A stretch of DNA of 64,000 bases from Pseudolabrys sp. (GCA_030684935.1 JAUXXH010000023.1:101278-165277); one strand, 5' to 3'. Shown: positions 31,247 through 40,856, counted from the stretch's first letter. The notes: generated from the sequence alone by a model not told the origin. Numbers and translations: made by a program.

Positions 31247-33571
31247 ATGACAGCAACCGGCCCCACCCGCACGAAGAACGAACCGCGCGTCGAGGACGAC
31301 GCCTTGGTGCGCGGCGGCGGCAGCTTCATGGATGACCCGCGCCTGCCCAACCAGACCTATGGCGCTTTCGTTCGTTCGCCGCATGCTCACGCCCGCGTCG
31401 TGGCCGTGAATGCCGAGGCTGCGCTCCGCGCCAAAGGCGTGCTCGCGATCCTCACTGCGGCGGATATCAAGGCCGCCGGCATTGGCGGCATTTCGCGTCA
31501 CCCGCCGATCCCCGGCCGTGGCGGCGCCAAGATGGCGGTACCGTTCCGGCCCGCGCTGGCGGAAACGCCGATGCATGCCGGCGACCCGGTGGCCCTGGTG
31601 GTGGCGGAAACCGCGGCCCTCGCCCTCGACGCCGCCGACCTGGTGCAGGTCGATTACGAGGAACTGACGCCGGTGGTCGACCTTGAGTCCGCGATGGACG
31701 CCAAGACGCAACTGTTCCCGGACGTGCCGGGCAATCTCTGCGTCGACTGGCCGGGCCCGGCGCCGAGCGAGGACAACGAGCGCGCCGTCGCCGATATCAT
31801 CAAGTCGGCGGCCCACGTGGCGCGCGTGCGGGTGATCCACCAGCGCATGATCGTGGCGTCGATGGAGACCCGTGGCGCCACCGGCGAATACGACGCGGCG
31901 AGCGGCAACTACACGCTGCATGCCAGTTCGCAGAGCGCCGACGCTATGCGCGTCCAGGCGGCGTCGATCATGAATCTGCCGAACGAGAAGCTGCGTGTGA
32001 CCACCGGCGATGTCGGCGGCGCCTTTGGCATGAAGACGACGTGCTATCCGGAATACATCGCGCTGCTGGTGGCGGCACGCAAGGTCGGCCGGCCGGTGCA
32101 TTGGCAATCGACGCGCTCGGAGGCCTTCATCAGCGATGCGCAGGCCCGCGACGCCGTCAGCGAGGCAGAACTGGCGCTCGACGACAAGGGCAAGTTTCTG
32201 GCGCTTCGCGTCCGCCATTTGTGCAATCAGGGCGCCTACATCGCCAATGCCGGCATCAACATCAACACCAACAATTTCGCCCGCTGCCTGCCCGGCATGT
32301 ACAAGATCCCGAAGATCGACGTCTCGGTCGCCTGCTATTTCACCAACAAGGTGCCGATCGCGCCCTATCGCGGCGCCGGACGGCCGGAAGCCAATTACGT
32401 CCTCGAACGCCTGGTCGAGGAGGCCGCCCGCCTCACCGGCATCGATCCCGTCCGGCTGCGCAAAAGGAACCTGATCCCGGCCTCGGCCATGCCGTTCAAA
32501 ACCGCGATCCAGACCTACGACAGCGGCGACTTCCCCGGCATCGTCGACAAGGCGTTGAAGCTCGCCGACTACGACAATTTCACCAAGCGAAAGCGCGAAG
32601 CCGCCAAGCGCAAGAAGCTGCGCGGCATCGGCGTGTCATGCATGCTCGAACATGCCGGCGCCATGCCGACCGAAACCGCCTCCATCGGATTCCCCGGCGA
32701 AGACAAGCTGGTGCTGGGGCTCAACGTACAGTCGACCGGCCAGAGCCACGCCACGGTGTTCGGCCGTCTGCTCGCCAGCAAACTCGGCATCGACCCGGCG
32801 CTGATCGTCCACCGCCACGGCGATACCTATCTGGGGCTGACGGGTCAGGCCTCGGTCGGCTCGCGTTCGGCGATGTGCGCCGGCAATGCCATTGTGCACA
32901 CCGCCGACCTGATGCTGGAAAAAGGCAAGAAAATCGCCTCCGTGGCCCTGGAAGCGGCCGAGAGCGACATCCAGTATCGCAGCGGCAGCTTCGAGGTGGT
33001 CGGCACCGACAAGAAGATTTCGCTGTTCGAAACGGCGAAACGCGCCAGGACCATGGGCGAAAATCTCGACAGCATGGGCAAGCTCGATACGCCGCTGACC
33101 TTCCCCAATGGCTGCCACATCGCCGAAGTCGAGATCGATCCCGATACCGGCAAGGTGGAGATCGTCACGTACACGGCGGTCGACGACTGCGGCAACATCC
33201 TCGATCAGCAGGTGGTCGAAGGACAGGTGCAGGGCTCGATCGCCAACGGGCTCGGCCAGGCGCTGACGGAAAACGCCGTCTACGACTCGGAGAGCGGACA
33301 GCTGGTGTCCGGATCGTTCATGGACTACGGCATGCCGCGCGCCCACGACATGCCGATCGAATTGCGCGAGGCCTCGCATGTGGTGCCCGCCACCAGCAAC
33401 GCGCTCGGCGTCAAGGGCACCGGCGAGGCCGGCACCACCGCAGCCATCGCCGCGGTGATGAACGCGGTTGCCAACGCCATCCCGAACGGCGCGGCGGACC
33501 ACATGGAAATGCCGGCGACGCCCGCCAAGGTGTGGGAAGCGGTTCAGAAGGGTATGGCGGCCGCGAAGTAA
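31247..33571 (+). CDS. Molybdenum hydroxylase large subunit (xanthine dehydrogenase/CoxL family)
   Basis: A 774-residue molybdopterin-binding subunit. Hallmarks are the N-terminal RVEDDALVRGGGSFMDD, the GDVGGAFGMKTTCYPE loop, the APYRGAGRPEANYVLERL block, GQASVGSRSAM, and the active-site Glu in VKGTGEAGTTAAIAAV near residue 737. Such proteins hydroxylate aromatic heterocycles, aldehydes or CO with a molybdenum cofactor. They normally need FAD- and 2Fe-2S-binding partners (CoxM/CoxS), none of which is in the neighbourhood. It may recruit subunits encoded elsewhere. The ATG at 31247 is chosen because the family N-terminus starts there; the open frame upstream is not conserved in type. Confidence 0.93.
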   Translation: MTATGPTRTKNEPRVEDDALVRGGGSFMDDPRLPNQTYGAFVRSPHAHARVVAVNAEAALRAKGVLAILTAADIKAAGIGGISRHPPIPGRGGAKMAVPFRPALAETPMHAGDPVALVVAETAALALDAADLVQVDYEELTPVVDLESAMDAKTQLFPDVPGNLCVDWPGPAPSEDNERAVADIIKSAAHVARVRVIHQRMIVASMETRGATGEYDAASGNYTLHASSQSADAMRVQAASIMNLPNEKLRVTTGDVGGAFGMKTTCYPEYIALLVAARKVGRPVHWQSTRSEAFISDAQARDAVSEAELALDDKGKFLALRVRHLCNQGAYIANAGININTNNFARCLPGMYKIPKIDVSVACYFTNKVPIAPYRGAGRPEANYVLERLVEEAARLTGIDPVRLRKRNLIPASAMPFKTAIQTYDSGDFPGIVDKALKLADYDNFTKRKREAAKRKKLRGIGVSCMLEHAGAMPTETASIGFPGEDKLVLGLNVQSTGQSHATVFGRLLASKLGIDPALIVHRHGDTYLGLTGQASVGSRSAMCAGNAIVHTADLMLEKGKKIASVALEAAESDIQYRSGSFEVVGTDKKISLFETAKRARTMGENLDSMGKLDTPLTFPNGCHIAEVEIDPDTGKVEIVTYTAVDDCGNILDQQVVEGQVQGSIANGLGQALTENAVYDSESGQLVSGSFMDYGMPRAHDMPIELREASHVVPATSNALGVKGTGEAGTTAAIAAVMNAVANAIPNGAADHMEMPATPAKVWEAVQKGMAAAK

Positions 33572-33620
33572 GTTCGCCGCAAGTTTATGTCTGTCGTCCC
33601 GGCCGAACCTCACACGCGGC

Positions 33621-33734
33621 GTCATGCCCGGGCTTGACCCGGGCATCCATGACGAAGAGCAACGCGTGAAGCCTTACGTAAGGCTTTCTTTGACGCGCGT
33701 CACCATGGATTGCCGGGTCAAGCCCGGCAATGAC
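33621..33734. repeat. Diverged copy of the GGGCTTG palindromic repeat
   Basis: Left arm GTCATGCCCGGGCTTGACCC and right arm CCGGGTCAAGCCCGGCAATG flank a spacer containing GCCTTACGTAAGGC. It lies between two convergent genes and holds no gene. Confidence 0.8.
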
Positions 33735-33759
33735 TGCGGCGAGCGCAGAGGGATGCCGC

Positions 33760-35187
33760 TCACCCCTGTGAAATGAACTTCGTGTTCATATACGCCTGCA
33801 GGCCCTCGATGCCGCCTTCGGAGCCGTAACCGGACTCCTTGATGCCGCCGAACGGCGTTTCCGGCGTCGAGATGGCGACGCTGTTGACGCCAACCATGCC
33901 GGACTGGATGGCATCGCCGATCGCCGCCGCGGTGGTGCTCGAAGTGGTGAAAGCATAGGCCGCGAGACCGAACTCCAGCGAATTGGCGCGCTGCACCACT
34001 TCGTCGAAGGTCTTGAACGGCACGATCGGCGCTACCGGGCCGAACGGCTCCTCGGTCATGATCTTGCTGTCGTCCGGCACGTCGGTGATCACCGTCGGCT
34101 CGAAGAAGAAGCCCTGGTTGCCGTGGCGCGAGCCGCCGGTCTGGATCTTGCCGCCGCGCGCCTTGGCGTCGTTGACGAAGCTCTCCATGGCGTCGAGACG
34201 GCGCGGATTGGCCAGCGGGCCCAGCGTGGTTTCCTTTTCCAGGCCATCGCCAAGCTTCAGCCCCTTGGCGAACTCGGTGAAGCGGGCGACGAACTTGTTG
34301 TAGCCCTTCTCCTGCACATAGAAACGCGTCGGCGAGATGCAGACCTGACCGGCGTTGCGATACTTGAACGCGGCGATGGTGTCGGCCGCCTTTTCCGGAT
34401 CGAAGTCATCGAATACCACGACCGGCGAATGCCCGCCCAATTCCATGGTGGCGCGCTTCATGCCCTTGGCGGCCAGACCGGCGAGGTGCTTGCCGACCGG
34501 GATCGAGCCGGTGAAGGAGATCTTGCGGACGATGTCGGAGGGGATCAGGTGCTCCGACACGGTGGCCGGCACGCCGAACACCAGGTTGAGCACGCCTGCC
34601 GGCACGCCGGCATCGGCGAAGCACTTCACCAGTTCGACGCAGCCGCCCGGCGTTTCTTCCGAGGCCTTGATGATCAGCGAGCACCCGGCGGCCAGCGCGC
34701 CGGCGATCTTGCGCACCGGCGTCAGCGTCGGGAAATTCCACGGCGTGAACGCCGCCACCACGCCGACCGGCTCCTGCAGCACCATCTGGCGCACGCCCTT
34801 GGCGCGGCCCGGCACGATGCGGCCGTACGAGCGGCGGCCTTCCTCGGCATACCAGTCGATGATGTCGGCCGAGGTCAGCACTTCGGCGCGCGACTCGGCG
34901 TAGGCCTTGCCCTGCTCCTGGGTCTGCACCTTGGAAATATGGTCATGGCGCTCGCGCAGCAGGTCCGCGGCCTTGCGCAAAATCTTGGCGCGGTCATAGG
35001 CCGAGGTCGCCTTCCACAGCGCGAAGCCCTTTTCGGCGGCGCCCAGCGCATTGTCGAGATCGGCGGCCGAGGCATGCGGCAGGCTGCCGAGCGATTTGCC
35101 GGTGGCCGGATTGATCACGTCCTCGCTTTTGCGGCCTTTGCCGTCGAGCCACTGACCGTCGATGTAAAGCTTGAGCTCGGTGTACAT
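33760..35187 (-). CDS. NAD(P)-dependent succinate-semialdehyde dehydrogenase-like ALDH
   Basis: A 475-residue aldehyde dehydrogenase, the normal size for GabD-type enzymes. Visible blocks are AFTPWNFPTLTPVRKIAGAL (cofactor binding), the catalytic base Glu in ATMELGGHSPVVVF, and the nucleophile Cys in NAGQVCISPTRFY (~residue 285); the C-terminal KESGYGSEGGIEGLQAYMNTK is a common succinate-semialdehyde dehydrogenase ending. It oxidises succinate semialdehyde or a similar small aldehyde to the acid. AGAGGT lies eight bases before the ATG. Its place in a catabolic region suits disposal of an aldehyde intermediate; the exact substrate is inferred from family likeness. Confidence 0.92.
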   Translation of the reverse strand: MYTELKLYIDGQWLDGKGRKSEDVINPATGKSLGSLPHASAADLDNALGAAEKGFALWKATSAYDRAKILRKAADLLRERHDHISKVQTQEQGKAYAESRAEVLTSADIIDWYAEEGRRSYGRIVPGRAKGVRQMVLQEPVGVVAAFTPWNFPTLTPVRKIAGALAAGCSLIIKASEETPGGCVELVKCFADAGVPAGVLNLVFGVPATVSEHLIPSDIVRKISFTGSIPVGKHLAGLAAKGMKRATMELGGHSPVVVFDDFDPEKAADTIAAFKYRNAGQVCISPTRFYVQEKGYNKFVARFTEFAKGLKLGDGLEKETTLGPLANPRRLDAMESFVNDAKARGGKIQTGGSRHGNQGFFFEPTVITDVPDDSKIMTEEPFGPVAPIVPFKTFDEVVQRANSLEFGLAAYAFTTSSTTAAAIGDAIQSGMVGVNSVAISTPETPFGGIKESGYGSEGGIEGLQAYMNTKFISQG

Positions 35188-35312
35188 GCGAACCTCTTAT
35201 GTCCCGGGAATTTCGTTGCGGTGGATTAGCACTTTAGGTCCTGTGCGGCCAGTGGAGGCATGATGTCGCGGCGACGGTGCGGTTTCGCGGCCAGCCTTTC
35301 ACGGTGTGAAAG

Positions 35313-37031
35313 CTACGAATTGCGGAACCGGATGCTGCCGAAACCCGGAATGCGGTTGACCGCGATCACCACCGCAAACGTGATCAGCAGCATGCCGATC
35401 CCGATCACCGAAATGGCGCCAAGATCGCCGCCTTCGTTGAGATCGTAGATCAGCACCGAGATCACCTTGGTCTCGGACGTGAACAGGATGATCGCCGCCG
35501 ACAGTTCGCGCATGACGCCGACAAAGATGAAGCACCAGGTCGCAATGACGCCGGTGCGCAGCAGCGGCGCGGTGATCTGCCGGAGCGTCTTCAGCCGCGT
35601 GGCGCCGAGAATCCGGCTGGCGTCTTCAAGCTCGGGGTGGATGGTGCGGAACGCAGCCTGCAATTGCTGATAGGCCGCCGGCAGCGCGATGGTGACAAAG
35701 GCGATCAGCAGGATCCACAGCGTGCCATACAGCACGAAAGGCGGCCGCGTATAGGCGATGAACAGGCCAACGCCGAGAACAATGCCGGGAATCGCGATCG
35801 GCGCCGTGGCGAGGAAGCCAAGCATGCGCCAGCCGGTGACCGCCTGCCGCGCCGTCACATAGGCAATGATGACGGCAATGAGGGTGCCGATGGTCGCGGT
35901 GGCTGAGCCGAGAATGACGGTGTTCTTGAGCGCCAGCCGGGTCGCCGACAATTCGAACAGGACGAATTCGAAGTTGTGCAGCGTCATGTTTGTGAACGTG
36001 ACGAAGGTGGTCGCTACCGGCGACAGCGCAGCGTTGAGTAGCGCCCCATAAGGCAGGAAAACCGGCAGCGCCAGCAGCAGCAGGCAAAACAGGAAGATCG
36101 GCCAGCGCCAGGCATGCAGCGGGATCAGGCGCGGCTGGCCGTATTTTCCGCCGACGACCGAATAGCCACGGCGGCCAAGGATCATGAACTCGGCGCGCAG
36201 CAGCATGACGGTGATCACCAGCAGCGGCAGCGCCGCGGCGGCGGCCAGCTCCGGCTTGGGCGGATACTGGAACAGACTCCAGATCTTGGTGGTCATGGTG
36301 TGGAAGCCGGCCGGCAGCGCCAGAATCGCCGGCGAACCGAACAGCGTCATCGCCTGCAGGAATGCGACCAGCGCGCCGGCCAGCAGCGCCGGCAGCACCA
36401 GCGGGATCGTAATGCGGCGTGCGGTGTGCCAGCGCCCGCCGCCGAGAATCGAGGAAGCATCCTCGAGTTCGCCGGGGGTGCGGTCGAGCGAATTGGCGAC
36501 CAGCACGAAGACGTAAGGAAACGTGTAGCAGGAGATCACGAAGATCAGGCCGGACAGCGAATAGATGTTGAACACATGCACATCCGGTCCGGCGCCGGTG
36601 ATGCTGCGGAACACCTTGTTGAGCAGGCCGCTGTTCGGTGCCGCCAGGATTTCCCAGGCGATGGCGCCGAGAAAAGGCGGCGTCACGAACGAAGCGGTCA
36701 CCAGCGCGCGAATCATGCCACTGAAAGGCAGATCGGTGCGCGCCACCAGCCACCCCATCGGCGCCGCCACGGCGCAGCAGATGAGCGATGCCGATGTGGA
36801 GATGATGAAGGTGGTGACCAGCGGTTCGCGGAACGTCGGATCGCTGAACAGCGTGACAAAATTGGAGAGCGTGAACGACCCCTTGCCGTCGCTGAAGCTG
36901 TAGATCAGCAGCCACGACATCGGCAGCACGATCAGCACGCACAGCAGCGCGGCGAAGCCATACAGCACCGGCTTCGACAGATCGATCCCGAAGCCGCGGC
37001 GTTCGGCGCGGGCCGGCGAGGCGATGGTCAT
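35313..37031 (-). CDS. ABC transporter permease, two-domain FbpB/ThiP-like
   Basis: A 572-residue permease with two fused binding-protein-dependent transport domains, about twelve transmembrane helices. EAA loops are ELEDASSILGGGRWHTARRITIP in the first half and ELEDASRILGATRLKTLRQIT in the second, showing internal duplication. This architecture is typical of iron(III), thiamine, phosphonate and some spermidine/sulfate importers. The matching ATPase lies upstream on the same strand after a 196-bp gap, and no receptor gene is present in between or beyond. No clear ribosome binding site precedes the ATG at 37031. Ligand cannot be assigned without the receptor. Confidence 0.92.
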   Translation of the reverse strand: MTIASPARAERRGFGIDLSKPVLYGFAALLCVLIVLPMSWLLIYSFSDGKGSFTLSNFVTLFSDPTFREPLVTTFIISTSASLICCAVAAPMGWLVARTDLPFSGMIRALVTASFVTPPFLGAIAWEILAAPNSGLLNKVFRSITGAGPDVHVFNIYSLSGLIFVISCYTFPYVFVLVANSLDRTPGELEDASSILGGGRWHTARRITIPLVLPALLAGALVAFLQAMTLFGSPAILALPAGFHTMTTKIWSLFQYPPKPELAAAAALPLLVITVMLLRAEFMILGRRGYSVVGGKYGQPRLIPLHAWRWPIFLFCLLLLALPVFLPYGALLNAALSPVATTFVTFTNMTLHNFEFVLFELSATRLALKNTVILGSATATIGTLIAVIIAYVTARQAVTGWRMLGFLATAPIAIPGIVLGVGLFIAYTRPPFVLYGTLWILLIAFVTIALPAAYQQLQAAFRTIHPELEDASRILGATRLKTLRQITAPLLRTGVIATWCFIFVGVMRELSAAIILFTSETKVISVLIYDLNEGGDLGAISVIGIGMLLITFAVVIAVNRIPGFGSIRFRNS

Positions 37032-37049
37032 GTCGGGCAGCTATGCTGA

Positions 37050-37139
37050 TTAGCTACGGATCGGCGCGGGCGAACATCGACCAAGGCCCGGAATCTTCGG
37101 GCACGCCCGTCTCGACGGCATCAAGAGCCCTGGCAGCAT
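37050..37139 (-). pseudogene. 29-codon ORF behind a strong ribosome site, possible relic of the missing receptor gene
   Basis: Between the ATPase and permease genes, GGAGGGAAACACG precedes an ATG at 37139, an excellent Shine-Dalgarno, but the frame stops after 29 codons (MLPGLLMPSRRACPK, then polar residues). In related FbpABC-type operons the receptor is often encoded between or next to these genes and has such strong initiation signals. I read this as the remaining start of a deleted receptor gene; a functional micropeptide is the alternative. The coding content of the ORF shows no signal peptide. Confidence 0.35.
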
Positions 37140-37227
37140 CGTGTTTCCCTCCGGTAATTGTTGTCGTCTTCTTATTGTGCAGGCTTTTTCTTGTTCAGGT
37201 TTGCAGGCAGCTCAAGCAGCGCATCTC

Positions 37228-38289
37228 CTAGCCGGCCAGCGCCCGGCAGCGGCCGGGCGGCAGGTGCAGCCAGACGCTGCTGCCTTGCGGAATATTGGCT
37301 TCCGCCGCGGTGACCACACGCAATTGCGTGCCGTCTTTGGCCTCGACCATGTAGTCCCGGCTGCCGCCGAGAAAGACCTGCCGCACCACCGTCGCCGGCA
37401 CGACATTCTCGGCCTGCTGCGGCTGGGTCGCCGACAGCGTGATGTCATGCGGCCGGATCGACACCGGCGTATCGGCGCCAACCACGATGGTTTCGCCAAC
37501 ACAGCGCAGCGGCACACCGGCAAAATCGATATGCGTGGCGTCGAGGCCCTTGCCCTTGATGACGTTGCTCGAGCCGATGAAGCGCGCAACGAATTCCGAC
37601 CGCGGCCGGTCGTAGATATCTTCCGGCGAACCGGCCTGCTCGATCTTGCCCAGGTTCATCACCGCGATCAGGTCGGCGGTGGTCATCGCCTCGGACTGGT
37701 CGTGCGTCACGTAGACGGTGGTGTAACGATACTCATCGTGCAGCCGGCGCACCTCGAAGCGCATCTCCTCGCGCAGATTGGCGTCGAGGTTGGACAACGG
37801 TTCGTCGAGCAGCAGCGTTTCCGGCTCGACGATCAGCGCGCGGGCCAACGCGACGCGCTGCTGCTGGCCGCCGGACAGTTCGCCCGGGTAGCGCTCGGCC
37901 AGCGCCGCCAGCTTGGTGGTGGCGAGAATGGCGTCGAGCTTCTGGCCGATGGTGACGCGGTCGATCTTGCGCAGTTTGAGACCGTAAACGATGTTCTCCG
38001 CCACCGTCATGTGCGGCCACAGCGCATAGCTCTGGAAGATCATGGACATCTGCCGCCGCTCGGGCGGCACGGTATGCGCGGGCGAAGAGATCAGTTTGTC
38101 GCCGACAAGGACTTCGCCCTCGCTCGGCTCGACGAAGCCGGCGATCAGCCGCAGCGTGGTGGTCTTGCCGCAGCCGGACGGGCCCAACAGACAGACCAGA
38201 TGGCCGTGCTCGATCTGCAACGACACATTATCGACCACCGCGGTATTGCCGTATCGCTTGGTCAGGCCTCGCAACTCTACCGACGCCAC
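37228..38289 (-). CDS. ABC transporter ATP-binding protein, PotA/FbpC type
   Basis: A 353-residue ATPase. Walker A is GPSGCGKTTTLRLIAGF near residue 36, the Q-loop IFQSYALWPHMTVAEN, the ABC signature LSGGQQQRVALARAL, Walker B LLLDEPLSNLD, and the switch His in VTHDQSEAM. A C-terminal TOBE-type regulatory domain of about 110 residues follows (VSIRPHDITLS). It is of the spermidine/iron/thiamine importer class and pairs with the fused permease encoded downstream. It starts with GTG at 38289, preceded by GGGGAGGAAG. The absence of a receptor gene leaves the importer incomplete here. Confidence 0.95.
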   Translation of the reverse strand: MASVELRGLTKRYGNTAVVDNVSLQIEHGHLVCLLGPSGCGKTTTLRLIAGFVEPSEGEVLVGDKLISSPAHTVPPERRQMSMIFQSYALWPHMTVAENIVYGLKLRKIDRVTIGQKLDAILATTKLAALAERYPGELSGGQQQRVALARALIVEPETLLLDEPLSNLDANLREEMRFEVRRLHDEYRYTTVYVTHDQSEAMTTADLIAVMNLGKIEQAGSPEDIYDRPRSEFVARFIGSSNVIKGKGLDATHIDFAGVPLRCVGETIVVGADTPVSIRPHDITLSATQPQQAENVVPATVVRQVFLGGSRDYMVEAKDGTQLRVVTAAEANIPQGSSVWLHLPPGRCRALAG

Positions 38290-38340
38290 GCGCTTCCTCC
38301 CCCGATGTCCCCCGCCATTTTGGCGCGAGGCAACTTTTTC

Positions 38341-39141
38341 TTATGAGCCGGTGAAAGCCGGCTTGCGCTTCTCCATGAACGCCTTGCGGCCTTCGGTATA
38401 GTCGTTGCTGGCGAAACATTGTGCAACCAGATCGGCGCATTTCTTCAGATTGCGCTCGGATTCCGGTTTCACCACCTCGCCGACGATGAATTTCACTGCG
38501 TCGACGGTCAGCGGCGCGTTGCCGCCGATGGTTTCGGCATAATCCTTGACGTATTGCTCGAGTTCCTCGCCGGGCAGCACACGGTTGACCAAGCCCATTT
38601 TCTCGGCCTCGGCCGCGGTGAACTGGCGCGCGGTGTAGAAGATTTCCTTGGCGAAGGACGGCCCCACGAGGTCGACCAGCTTCTTGATGCCGGTGTAGCC
38701 GTAACCGAGCCCCAGTTTGGCGGCCGGCACGCCGAACTTCGAGTTGTCCGAGCAGATGCGCATGTCGCAGCACAGCGCCAGCCCGACGCCGCCGCCGATG
38801 CAGTAGCCGCGGATCATGGCGATGGTCGGCTTCGGGAAGTCGTAGACCGCGGCGTTGGCGCGATCGACCGCGATGTTGTAGCGGTCGACAGCGTCCTTGC
38901 TGGAGCGCTCGCTCTCGAACTTGGAAATGTCAGCGCCCGACACAAAGGCCTTGCCGCCGGCGCCGGTCAGCACCACGACGCGGATTGCCTTGTCGTTCTT
39001 GAAGTCCTCGAGGTAGCCGGACGCGGCTTCCCACATTTCCAGCGACACGGCATTGTGCCGTTCCGGATTGTTGAAGGTGAGATAGCCGACGCTGCCCTCT
39101 TTGCGGGCCAGCATCTTGTCGGTCGTCACAGGCGCATTCAT
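38341..39141 (-). CDS. Enoyl-CoA hydratase/isomerase family protein
   Basis: A 266-residue crotonase-fold enzyme. The oxyanion-hole segments are GKAFVSGADISKFESE (~residues 61-76) and the RGYCIGGGVGLALCCDMRI loop (~108-126); KLGLGYGYTGIKKLVDLVG follows at the position of the catalytic acid of hydratases, where the usual Glu-x(n)-Glu pair is not clearly seen, so an isomerase, thioesterase or decarboxylase relative is possible. The ATG at 39141 is preferred to the TTG two codons upstream because AAGGA is eight bases before it. It acts on a CoA thioester in the cytosol and may belong with the CaiB/BaiF gene upstream. Confidence 0.9.
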   Translation of the reverse strand: MNAPVTTDKMLARKEGSVGYLTFNNPERHNAVSLEMWEAASGYLEDFKNDKAIRVVVLTGAGGKAFVSGADISKFESERSSKDAVDRYNIAVDRANAAVYDFPKPTIAMIRGYCIGGGVGLALCCDMRICSDNSKFGVPAAKLGLGYGYTGIKKLVDLVGPSFAKEIFYTARQFTAAEAEKMGLVNRVLPGEELEQYVKDYAETIGGNAPLTVDAVKFIVGEVVKPESERNLKKCADLVAQCFASNDYTEGRKAFMEKRKPAFTGS

Positions 39142-39166
39142 CGGCAACTTCCTTTCTTCACGTGGA

Positions 39167-39273
39167 CCGTCATCCTGAGGTGCGCGCCCTTGCGCGCCTC
39201 GAAGGATGACAGCCCGGAGCTTTCGCGGCCGTCGCCCTTCGAGGCTCGCTTCGCTCGCTCCTCAGGGTGACGG
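39167..39273. repeat. Intergenic repeat, CCGTCATCCTGAGG ... CCTCAGGGTGACGG type
   Basis: Outer arms CCGTCATCCTGAGG and CCTCAGGGTGACGG with GCGAGC/GCTCGC-type inner hairpins. Other copies are at 50973-51090 and, interrupted, at 63828-63866. Confidence 0.85.
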
Positions 39274-39283
39274 ATCGATTTCA

Positions 39284-40477
39284 TCAGACCGCCTTGGCCT
39301 TGTGCAGCTCGACGATCTCGTTGTCGGCAAAGCCGAATTCCTTCAGCACCTCGTCGGTATGCTGACCCAGCTCCGGCGGCGTCGCGACGATCCTGCTCGG
39401 CGTGCGCGACAGCGAAATCGGCTGGCCGACGAACATCATCTCGGTGCCGTCCGGCTTTTTCGCGCCTTGCGCGATGCCGAGGTGCCTGACCTGCTCGTCG
39501 GCGAACACCTGGTCGATGGAATAGATCGGCCCGCACGGCACACCGGCGGCGTTGAAAGCGTCGATCCATTCGGCGCTGGTCTTGGTCACGGTCCTGGCCT
39601 CGATCGCGGCGTTGACCGCGTCGCGATTCTTCGAGCGCAGCGCGCTGGTCTTGTAGTCGGCGTTCTCCAGCATGTCGTCAGCGCCGATGGCCTTGCACAG
39701 GCGCTCCCACATGACGTGGCCGGTGGAGGCGATATTGATGTGGCCGTCGGCAGTCTTGAAGACGCCGGTCGGAATGCTGGTCGGATGATTGTTGCCGGCC
39801 TGCTTGGGCACGTCGCCTTGCTGCAGCCAACGCGCCGCCTGGAAGTCGAGCATGAAGATCTGCGCCTGCAGCAGCGAGGTCGAGACCCACTGGCCCTCGC
39901 CCGACACCTCGCGCTCCAGCAGCGCCGACATGATGCCGAGCGCGGCGAACAACCCGGCGGTCAGGTCGGCCAACGGAATGCCGGCGCGCACCGGGCCCTG
40001 GCCCGGCAATCCCGTGATCGACATCAACCCGCCCATGCCCTGGGCGATCTGGTCGAAGCCGGGCCGGTCGCGGTACGGGCCGTCCTGGCCGAAGCCGGAG
40101 ATGCTGGCCAGGACGATGCGCTTGTTGACCTTGCGCAGGCTGTCGTAGTCGATGCCAAGCCGGTCCTTCACGTCGGGACGGAAATTCTCCACCACCACGT
40201 CGGCCTTTTCGACCAGCCGCAGAAAGGCGGCCAGCCCCTGCGGCGACTTGAGGTCGAGGGTGATGCTGCGCTTGTTGCGATGCAGGTTCTGAAAATCAGG
40301 TCCCTGACGCGGACCGCCCGGGCCCTCGCCCTTCTCGAGATGGGCCGGCGTCTCGATCTTGATGACATTGGCACCCCAGTCGCCGAGCTGGCGCACGCAG
40401 GTCGGTCCGGAGCGGACACGGGTCAGATCGAGGACGGTAAAACGGGAAAGGGCCTGGGAGGCCCCGGAAAACGACAT
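39284..40477 (-). CDS. CaiB/BaiF family (family III) CoA-transferase
   Basis: A 397-residue family III CoA-transferase. It starts SRFTVLDLTRVRSGPTCVRQLGDWGA in two parts, with the catalytic Asp expected in the ITGLPGQGPVRAGIPLADLTAG stretch (Asp of the LAD motif, ~residue 175). RNKRSITLDLKSP and VVVENFRPDVKDRLGIDY are typical blocks. The enzyme moves CoA between carboxylic acids such as succinyl-CoA and a substrate acid. The ATG at 40477 is used; upstream frame lacks family character. It sits upstream of the enoyl-CoA hydratase gene on the same strand, separated by an intergenic repeat; together they could activate and hydrate an organic acid. Confidence 0.93.
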   Translation of the reverse strand: MSFSGASQALSRFTVLDLTRVRSGPTCVRQLGDWGANVIKIETPAHLEKGEGPGGPRQGPDFQNLHRNKRSITLDLKSPQGLAAFLRLVEKADVVVENFRPDVKDRLGIDYDSLRKVNKRIVLASISGFGQDGPYRDRPGFDQIAQGMGGLMSITGLPGQGPVRAGIPLADLTAGLFAALGIMSALLEREVSGEGQWVSTSLLQAQIFMLDFQAARWLQQGDVPKQAGNNHPTSIPTGVFKTADGHINIASTGHVMWERLCKAIGADDMLENADYKTSALRSKNRDAVNAAIEARTVTKTSAEWIDAFNAAGVPCGPIYSIDQVFADEQVRHLGIAQGAKKPDGTEMMFVGQPISLSRTPSRIVATPPELGQHTDEVLKEFGFADNEIVELHKAKAV

Positions 40478-40856
40478 TTCGACGGCTCCGGCTGGCTGTT
40501 CGCGGCCGATGGCGAAACAGGCCTGGATTTTGGCGCCCGACCTTCCCCGATCTGGTGCGGCTTGTCCATCGGGCTGGAAATGGGCTCGCGGCACCCGGAT
40601 TATTCATCATTTGGCGCCATAAGGGCATTTATGGCCTTGAAAAGACCATAGCCGCCTGTCATATGAGCGGCACGGATGAACGACCCGGTCTCGGGTTTTG
40701 CGGGCTGCGTGCACGAAACTCATTTCAAACGAATTTCGCCCCGCCCATCCGATTTCTCAAACTAAAGACAACCCTGGCAACGCGGGATGTCAAAAACCGC
40801 GTTACCGCCGGTCGCATGAGCGATTCGGCCGTCTCGCCGCATAAGAAAGAGACGTT
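40478..40856. other. Leader region of the DEAD-box helicase gene
   Basis: A 379-bp divergent region. TTGAAA (40637-40642) and CATATG (40660-40665), 17 bases apart, are a weak promoter candidate. An inverted repeat AACGCGG (40779-40785) / CCGCGTT (40797-40803) could form a hairpin in the mRNA leader. A 65-codon frame, 40663-40860, runs through it and ends on the helicase start; see the findings. Confidence 0.4.
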
